Assembly (NCBI RefSeq): GCF_014904065.1
Contig: NZ_JACXJG010000012.1
Coordinates: forward strand, 24,051-34,626
Length of the DNA stretch: 10,576 bases
Source: Gulosibacter sediminis
Lineage (GTDB): Bacteria; Actinomycetota; Actinomycetes; Actinomycetales; Microbacteriaceae
Reading direction: 5' to 3'
The notes beneath the pieces are model-generated. The model did no database searches and was not told where the DNA came from. It saw only the letters and a program-made list of their open reading frames with translations. Positions 7,025 to 10,576 of this stretch are shown one piece after another; the first letter of the stretch is position 1, and each line of letters begins with the position of its first letter. A program made the translations under genes and the position numbers.

Positions 7025-7053
7025 TAGTCACGCCGTAGGCCCCGGGCTAACAT
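7025..7053 (+). promoter_or_regulatory. candidate promoter of the double-DivIVA gene
   Basis: TAGTCA (7025-7030, four of six matches), a 17-base spacer and TAACAT (7048-7053, four of six, TANNNT type). Transcription would start near 7060, giving a leader of about 34 bases with the ribosome site GGAG at 7082-7085. Confidence 0.35.
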
Positions 7054-7060
7054 CTGGTGG

Positions 7061-7082
7061 CGAGATGGAAATGACTATCTCG
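7061..7082 (+). promoter_or_regulatory. leader hairpin next to the DivIVA-gene ribosome site
   Basis: CGAGAT (7061-7066) pairs perfectly with ATCTCG (7077-7082) around a 10-base loop. The 3' arm ends on the first G of the GGAG ribosome site (7082-7085). If transcription starts near 7060 the mRNA would begin with this hairpin, which could tune ribosome access or 5'-end stability. Confidence 0.35.
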
Positions 7083-7091
7083 GAGAAATAA
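7065..7091 (+). CDS. possible 8-residue leader peptide (MEMTISEK)
   Basis: ATG at 7065 opens eight codons ending in TAA at 7089-7091, two bases before the ATG of the double-DivIVA gene. It overlaps the leader hairpin and covers the downstream ribosome site, so its translation would open the hairpin. It has no clear ribosome site of its own and would be nearly leaderless. Coding status is unproven. Confidence 0.2.
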   Translation: MEMTISEK

Positions 7092-7093
7092 AT

Positions 7094-7411
7094 ATGCGCA
7101 GTGATGAATTACTGAATCAACAGTTCCGTTCAACCAAGTACTCCTACGGGTACGACCAGCGAGAAGTAGACACATTCATCGACCGGGCGGCCGCCACGCT
7201 CAAAATCTATGAGTCTGGCACCGTGCACAGCGACATCCGCACCAGCGATGTCGGTCTCGAGCATCCGCCGATCACCTCGCAGTTCGTCAACAACGTTCGG
7301 TTCACCCCCACGCACCTCAGCGAGGGGTACGACCAGCACGATGTGGACGACTTCCTCGACCGACTCGCATCGGCGTTCCAAATCCTGGAAGCCCCCGAAC
7401 CGCGAGACTAA
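7094..7411 (+). CDS. mini-protein with two DivIVA-type motifs
   Basis: A 105-residue protein carrying the short DivIVA N-terminal motif (F-x2-T-x4-GYD-x3-VD-x-F-[IL]-D) twice: residues 11-31 (FRSTKYSYGYDQREVDTFID and the next Arg) and 70-90 (FTPTHLSEGYDQHDVDDFLD and the next Arg). The copies agree at 12 of 21 positions. In Wag31/DivIVA this segment binds curved membrane at poles and septa, but the long coiled coil that follows it there is absent: each copy has only a short helix (RAAATLKIYE, RLASAFQILE), and the copies are joined by a polar linker (41-65). There is no signal or transmembrane helix. The ATG at 7094 follows GGAG (7082-7085) by 8 bases. It is divergent from the TPM-pspA set. A role as a membrane-curvature or DivIVA adaptor is possible but inferred. 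Confidence 0.82.
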   Translation: MRSDELLNQQFRSTKYSYGYDQREVDTFIDRAAATLKIYESGTVHSDIRTSDVGLEHPPITSQFVNNVRFTPTHLSEGYDQHDVDDFLDRLASAFQILEAPEPRD

Positions 7412-7427
7412 TCACGCTCCACAACCC

Positions 7428-7484
7428 GACATGGCCACCGTGACGCAGAAGGCGCCTGCCGACTGCTATAACGGTGGCCATGTC
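7428..7484. repeat. perfect 14-bp inverted repeat bracketing the C26 gene promoter and start
   Basis: GACATGGCCACCGT (7428-7441) and ACGGTGGCCATGTC (7471-7484), exact reverse complements, 29 bases apart. The right arm covers the last bases of the -10, the predicted transcription start and the ATG at 7480. It is the longest perfect inverted repeat I found outside RNA genes. Confidence 0.85.
7464..7472 (+). promoter_or_regulatory. extended -10 promoter for a leaderless transcript of the C26 gene
   Basis: TGCTATAAC: TG at 7464-7465, one base, then TATAAC (7467-7472, five of six matches). The ATG at 7480 lies at the normal distance for the transcription start itself, and there is no Shine-Dalgarno before it, so the mRNA is probably leaderless. 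No good -35 is seen; GTGACG at 7440-7445 is too far (21-base spacer). Confidence 0.6.
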
Positions 7485-8214
7485 ACTTCTTTCCCCACGC
7501 GTCCTCATCGTCGACGCGACCATGCTGCGCGCGGACACGCGCTTCACCGGCCAGCTCGAACCCCTCAGCCAGCAGGTCGCGCGCGTGAGCGAGGCGGCGC
7601 AGTTGACGCCCGAGCGGCTCGCGATCGGTGACGCCACCGCCGAGGAGGTCGAGGCTGCCTATGAGCGCGCCGATGCGATCGTCGTCATGGGCGGCGAAGA
7701 CGTGACGCCGAGCCTCTACGGCATGGGCACCGACTACCCCGAGTCGGGCACGCACCTGCGCGAGGCGGATGAGCGCAGCTGCGAGCTCATCCGTCGCGCG
7801 ATCAGCGACGGTATCCCCCTGCTCGGGATCTGCCGCGGTCTGCAGCTGCTCAACGTCGCCTGCGGCGGCACGCTCGTGCAGCACCTCGAGAACTCGGATG
7901 CGCACCGCTACCTTCCGCCGCGCGACGGCGACTTCATCCGGCACCCGGTCGACATCGATGCGGGCTCGCTGCTTGCACAGTACCTGGGGGAGCATCTCGA
8001 GGCGGTGGAGTCGGCGCACCACCAAGTCGTGGCGGAGCCGGGCCAGGGACTGCGCGTCAGCGCGCACGCCGAGGACGGCACCCCGGAGGGTCTCGAGCAC
8101 GTGAGCGCGCCGGTCTTCGCGGTGCAGTGGCACCCAGAATCGGAGTCGAGCGAGCCCTCGCAACTGCCCGCCCTCTTGACCGGGCTGCGAGCCGAGGTTC
8201 GCGAACGCGCGTGA
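7480..8214 (+). CDS. peptidase C26 / gamma-glutamyl-gamma-aminobutyrate hydrolase-like class I amidotransferase
   Basis: A 244-residue cytoplasmic class-I-glutamine-amidotransferase-fold hydrolase of the PuuD/peptidase C26 group, which cleaves gamma-glutamyl bonds. Visible are GGEDVTPSLYG (71-81, the group's GGxDVxPxxYG motif), the nucleophile elbow GICRGLQLLNV with Cys118, SAHHQ (179-183), and QWHPE with catalytic His218 and Glu220. The triad is complete, so it should be active. Whether the substrate is gamma-Glu-GABA or another gamma-glutamyl compound cannot be told, as no other putrescine-pathway gene is present. The ATG at 7480 is chosen from the promoter position; an in-frame GTG at 7474 would add two residues. 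It sits between the double-DivIVA gene and the convergent tRNA, probably as a single-gene unit. Confidence 0.9.
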   Translation: MSLLSPRVLIVDATMLRADTRFTGQLEPLSQQVARVSEAAQLTPERLAIGDATAEEVEAAYERADAIVVMGGEDVTPSLYGMGTDYPESGTHLREADERSCELIRRAISDGIPLLGICRGLQLLNVACGGTLVQHLENSDAHRYLPPRDGDFIRHPVDIDAGSLLAQYLGEHLEAVESAHHQVVAEPGQGLRVSAHAEDGTPEGLEHVSAPVFAVQWHPESESSEPSQLPALLTGLRAEVRERA

Positions 8215-8222
8215 GGGTTCGC
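8201..8222. repeat. stem-loop between the C26 gene and tRNA-Arg
   Basis: GCGAAC (8201-8206), 10 bases, GTTCGC (8217-8222), spanning the C26 stop codon; GTTCGCGAAC at 8197-8206 is itself a palindrome. It sits between convergent transcripts, 15 bases from the tRNA 3' end, so it could help end both, but there is no T-run on either side. Confidence 0.3.
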
Positions 8223-8236
8223 TAGTGACAACTGAG

Positions 8237-8309
8237 TGCCCCCGACAGGAGTCGAACCTGCGACCTACGGTACCGGAAACCGGCGCTCTATCCACTGAGC
8301 TACGGAGGC
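8237..8309 (-). tRNA. tRNA-Arg(CCG)
   Basis: A complete cloverleaf on the minus strand. The acceptor is GCCTCCG pairing with CGGGGGC (one G-U), followed by discriminator A73. The D-arm is GCTC/GAGC with loop AGTGGATA. The anticodon loop TTCCGGT carries CCG, reading CGG (Arg). The variable loop is AGGTC, the T-arm GCAGG/CCTGT, with loop TTCGACT. A20 in the D-loop and C35 are the known arginine identity bases. CCA is not encoded. The top pair of the anticodon stem (27-43) is C-U, a mismatch. argS begins 57 bases away in the opposite direction. Confidence 0.95.
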
Positions 8310-8321
8310 GAACAAGCGACA

Positions 8322-8327
8322 AGCGTA
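8322..8327 (-). promoter_or_regulatory. candidate -10 for tRNA-Arg
   Basis: TACGCT on the minus strand (8327-8322) lies 12 bases before the mature 5' end, so a transcript would start near 8315 with a short leader. A -35 match at normal spacing is poor (CAAGTT at 8350-8345, within the palindrome shared with argS). Confidence 0.35.
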
Positions 8328-8340
8328 GCAGCAACCGGGC

Positions 8341-8353
8341 ACGCAACTTGCGT
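8341..8353. repeat. 13-bp palindrome between divergent tRNA-Arg and argS
   Basis: ACGCAA-C-TTGCGT, perfect 6-bp arms. Its last base is the first base of the argS -10, and its other side overlaps the expected -35 zone of the tRNA. This is suitable for one regulator acting on both promoters; no known regulator site was recognised. Confidence 0.45.
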
Positions 8354-8358
8354 ACGAT
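8353..8358 (+). promoter_or_regulatory. argS -10, leaderless type
   Basis: TACGAT (8353-8358, TANNNT type). The start codons GTG 8364 and ATG 8367 lie where transcription should begin, and no Shine-Dalgarno precedes them, so argS is probably translated from a leaderless mRNA. No clear -35. Confidence 0.5.
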
Positions 8359-8366
8359 TGAGCGTG

Positions 8367-10031
8367 ATGACTGACCAGAACCTTTCGCACGTCCTTGCTG
8401 CCGCCACGACCGCAGCGCTTTCCCGTCACGATGCCGGTGCCGTTGAGCTCAGCGACGATGACCTGAAGCTCGAGCGTCCGCGTAATCGCGAGCATGGCGA
8501 CTGGGCCTCGAATATTGCGATGCGCTACGCGAAGCGGGTGGGCACGAATCCCCGCCAGCTCGCGCAGGAGATCGCGGAGGGGCTCGAGGGTGACCCGAGC
8601 GTCAAGCGCGTCGAGGTTGCTGGCCCCGGCTTCATCAACATCACGCTCGACGAGGCGGCCGCGGGTGCGCTCGCGCTCAAGATCGTCGAGGCGGCAGGCT
8701 CCTACGGCACATCAGCCGCGCTCGCCGGTCACAACATCAACCTTGAGTTTGTGTCGGCGAACCCGACCGGCCCCATCCACCTCGGTGGTGCCCGCTGGGC
8801 CGCTGTCGGCGACTCGCTCGCCCGCGTGCTCATTGCGGCCGGTGCACAGGTGACCCGCGAGTACTACTTCAACGACCACGGCGCGCAGATCGACCGCTTC
8901 GCCAAGTCACTGCTCGCCGCGCACCTCGGCGAGGCAACGCCCGACGACGGCTATGGCGGGGCGTACATCGCCGAGATCGCCGCCGCGGTCGCCGACGAGT
9001 TCGCCGACGAGCTGGCTGCCGCCGAGTCGCGTGAGGCGCAGCAGGAGTTCTTCCGAAGCCGCGGCGTCGAGCGCATGTTCGGCGAGATCAAGCAAAAGCT
9101 CGAGGACTTCCGCGTGGTCTTCGACGTCTTCTTCCACGAGGACTCGGTGCACGAGGACGGCTCGGTCGCCCTCGCGGTCGAACGACTCAAGGAGCGCGGC
9201 GAGGTGTTCGTCGAGGACGGCGCGACGTGGCTTCGCTCGACCGACTTCGGTGACGATAAGGACCGCGTGATCATCCGGTCGAACGGCGAGCCCACCTATT
9301 TCGCGGGCGACATCGGTTACTACCTGAACAAGCGCGAGCGCGGCTTTGACGAGTGCATCATGCTGCTCGGTGCCGACCACCACGGCTACATCGGTCGCCT
9401 CATGGCGATGGTGTCGGCATTCGGCGACACCCCCAACGTGAACCTGCAGGTGCTCATCGGCCAGATGGTCAATCTGGTGAAGGACGGCCAGCCGGTGCGC
9501 ATGTCGAAGCGTGCGGGCACGATCGTCACGCTCGACGACCTGGTGGATGCGGTCGGTGTCGACGCGGCACGCTACGCCCTCGTGCGTGGTTCGACGAATT
9601 CGTCGATGGACATCGACCTCGACCTGCTCGTGAGCCGCACGAACGACAACCCAGTCTACTACGTGCAGTACGCCCACGCGCGTACCCGCGCCGTCGCGCG
9701 CAACGCCGAGGCGGTGGGCATCGACGGCAGCGGCTTCGACCCAGCGCTGCTCGCGCACGCGAGCGAGAACGAGCTGCTCGGCCAGCTGCGCGAGTTCCCC
9801 CGCATCGTTGAGTTTGCGGCGCTAGAACGCGAGCCGCACCGTGTGGCCCGCTACCTCGAAGACCTGGCCGCGCGCTACAACCGCTGGTACGACCAGACCC
9901 GCGTGCTGCCGCAGGGCGACGGCGAGGTTGAGGCGCTGCACCACAGCCGCTTCGTGCTCAATCAGGCGGCCTCGCAGGTGCTGCGTACCGGGCTTGAGCT
10001 GCTCGGCGTGACCGCGCCGGAGCGCATGTAG
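8367..10031 (+). CDS. argS: arginine--tRNA ligase
   Basis: Class I aminoacyl-tRNA synthetase joining arginine to tRNA-Arg in the cytoplasm; 554 residues, normal length. Domains run in order: the N-terminal Add1 domain that reads the D-loop A20 (about 1-115, with GDWASNIAM and GPGFINI), the Rossmann catalytic domain with the HIGH-type HLGG (138-141, within [19 protein letters not shown]), [26 protein letters not shown], and the KMSKS-type RMSKR (378-382 in [11 protein letters not shown]). The C-terminal anticodon-binding helices begin near [12 protein letters not shown] and end GVTAPERM, as in mycobacterial ArgS. The ATG at 8367 is taken because it fits the -10; GTG 8364 (one codon longer) is equally possible. 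It is transcribed away from a tRNA-Arg(CCG) gene, one of its own substrates. The next gene starts 3 bases after the stop. Confidence 0.97.
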   Translation: MTDQNLSHVLAAATTAALSRHDAGAVELSDDDLKLERPRNREHGDWASNIAMRYAKRVGTNPRQLAQEIAEGLEGDPSVKRVEVAGPGFINITLDEAAAGALALKIVEAAGSYGTSAALAGHNINLEFVSANPTGPIHLGGARWAAVGDSLARVLIAAGAQVTREYYFNDHGAQIDRFAKSLLAAHLGEATPDDGYGGAYIAEIAAAVADEFADELAAAESREAQQEFFRSRGVERMFGEIKQKLEDFRVVFDVFFHEDSVHEDGSVALAVERLKERGEVFVEDGATWLRSTDFGDDKDRVIIRSNGEPTYFAGDIGYYLNKRERGFDECIMLLGADHHGYIGRLMAMVSAFGDTPNVNLQVLIGQMVNLVKDGQPVRMSKRAGTIVTLDDLVDAVGVDAARYALVRGSTNSSMDIDLDLLVSRTNDNPVYYVQYAHARTRAVARNAEAVGIDGSGFDPALLAHASENELLGQLREFPRIVEFAALEREPHRVARYLEDLAARYNRWYDQTRVLPQGDGEVEALHHSRFVLNQAASQVLRTGLELLGVTAPERM

Positions 10032-10034
10032 CCG

Positions 10035-10576
10035 ATGGCAGCAGCGCGTCGACGCACCCGACCCGGCATCATCGCGGCGATCATCGTGATCGCCGTGGTG
10101 GTGCTGCTCGTCGTGGTCGAGATCGTCGCTCGGGTGCTCGTCGGCCGCATCACGGCGCAGGAGGTTGAGCAACGACTGCCCGACGGGCTCTCGGCTGACG
10201 TCAGCGCGGCCGCGACCGGCACGTGCATCACGTGCGAGTTACTTGGCGGTTCGCTCTCGGGCATCCACGTAACGAGCGACGACGTGACGTTTGGCGACGT
10301 GACCGGGGCCGCGAGTATCGACGCGCACGACGTGAAGCTCGGCTCGCCGATCACGGTGGGCAGCCTGAACGGCTCGATTGGCATCGACGAAGACGAACTC
10401 AATGCACTGCTGCAGGAGGTGGCGGCGCAGTCGGGCATCGAGATTCACTCAATCGAACTGCGCGACGACGGCATCTCCTACGGCACCGAGGTCGAGGTAT
10501 TTGGCGAGACAGTCGGGCTCTCGGTCGTCGCCAATCTCGAACCCCGCAGCGGTGGTCGCCTGCGCGTCGTGGCCGA
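10035..10576 (+). CDS. DUF2993 / LmeA-like exported lipid-binding protein, N-terminal part
   Basis: The first 180 residues; it runs off the right edge. A basic start (MAAARRRTRPG) leads into one long hydrophobic helix (about 11-34), acting as a membrane anchor or uncleaved signal, followed by an extracytoplasmic region. That region has the layout of DUF2993 proteins, related to LmeA of mycobacteria, which binds phospholipid and supports mannan lipid growth: ITAQEVEQRLPDGLSADVSA, then LGGSLSGIHVTSDDVTFGDVTGAASIDAHDVKLG. A Cys-Ile-Thr-Cys pair (64-67) lies at the start of this domain. The ATG at 10035 is 3 bases after the argS stop; the nearest GGAG (10019-10022) is 12 bases upstream, so translation is probably coupled to argS. 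The family call rests on pattern and gene position and is moderately sure; the exact lipid is unknown. Confidence 0.72.
   Translation, partial: MAAARRRTRPGIIAAIIVIAVVVLLVVVEIVARVLVGRITAQEVEQRLPDGLSADVSAAATGTCITCELLGGSLSGIHVTSDDVTFGDVTGAASIDAHDVKLGSPITVGSLNGSIGIDEDELNALLQEVAAQSGIEIHSIELRDDGISYGTEVEVFGETVGLSVVANLEPRSGGRLRVVA

Noticed and set aside
1..10576. CRISPR array, insertion sequence, prophage or toxin-antitoxin pair
   Set aside because: No regularly spaced repeats, transposase or integrase motifs, or att-like duplications at the tRNA were seen; composition is even across the window.

Overview
The window is high-GC DNA (roughly two thirds G+C). Its protein families and spellings are those of actinobacteria, and most resemble Microbacteriaceae. 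Supporting features are an actinobacterial-type Ung ([10 protein letters not shown]), an actinobacterial-type class I ArgS, a DUF2993/LmeA-like protein next to argS, DivIVA-type motifs, a tRNA without encoded CCA, and genes that appear leaderless. The genus-level placement is inference.

Layout. (1) 1-525, minus strand: the first 175 codons of an O-acetylhomoserine sulfhydrylase (MetY), running off the left edge. A divergent control region follows (526-633) with a perfect 7-bp palindrome. (2) 634-3484, plus strand: a very tight three-gene set made of a peptidase-S51/cyanophycinase-like protein with an altered nucleophile motif, uracil-DNA glycosylase (ung, 4-base overlap) and an amidase-signature hydrolase (2-base gap). 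(3) 3514-6859, minus strand: a TPM-domain membrane protein with a long helical cytoplasmic region and Gly-rich tail, then PspA/IM30, then a small HExxH protein separated from pspA by an in-frame TAG. This looks like an envelope-stress module. (4) 7094-7411, plus strand: a 105-residue protein made essentially of two DivIVA-type motifs, divergent from the TPM gene. (5) 7480-8214, plus strand: a peptidase C26 (gamma-glutamyl hydrolase-like) gene, apparently leaderless, with a perfect 14-bp inverted repeat bracketing its promoter and start codon. (6) 8237-8309, minus strand: tRNA-Arg(CCG), divergent from argS (8367-10031, plus), with a 13-bp palindrome in the shared control region. (7) 10035 to the right edge: the start of a DUF2993/LmeA-like exported protein.

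Most of the window is ordinary core metabolism and information processing: methionine synthesis, uracil repair, and arginine charging with its tRNA alongside. The less ordinary parts are the TPM-PspA-HExxH cluster with its stop-codon junction, the double-DivIVA mini-protein with a possible leader peptide, and the long inverted repeat over the leaderless C26 start. No CRISPR array, insertion sequence, prophage or classical U-tract terminator was seen. There is no gene-free stretch over 300 bases; the largest gap, 6860-7093 (234 bases), holds the divergent TPM/DivIVA control region.
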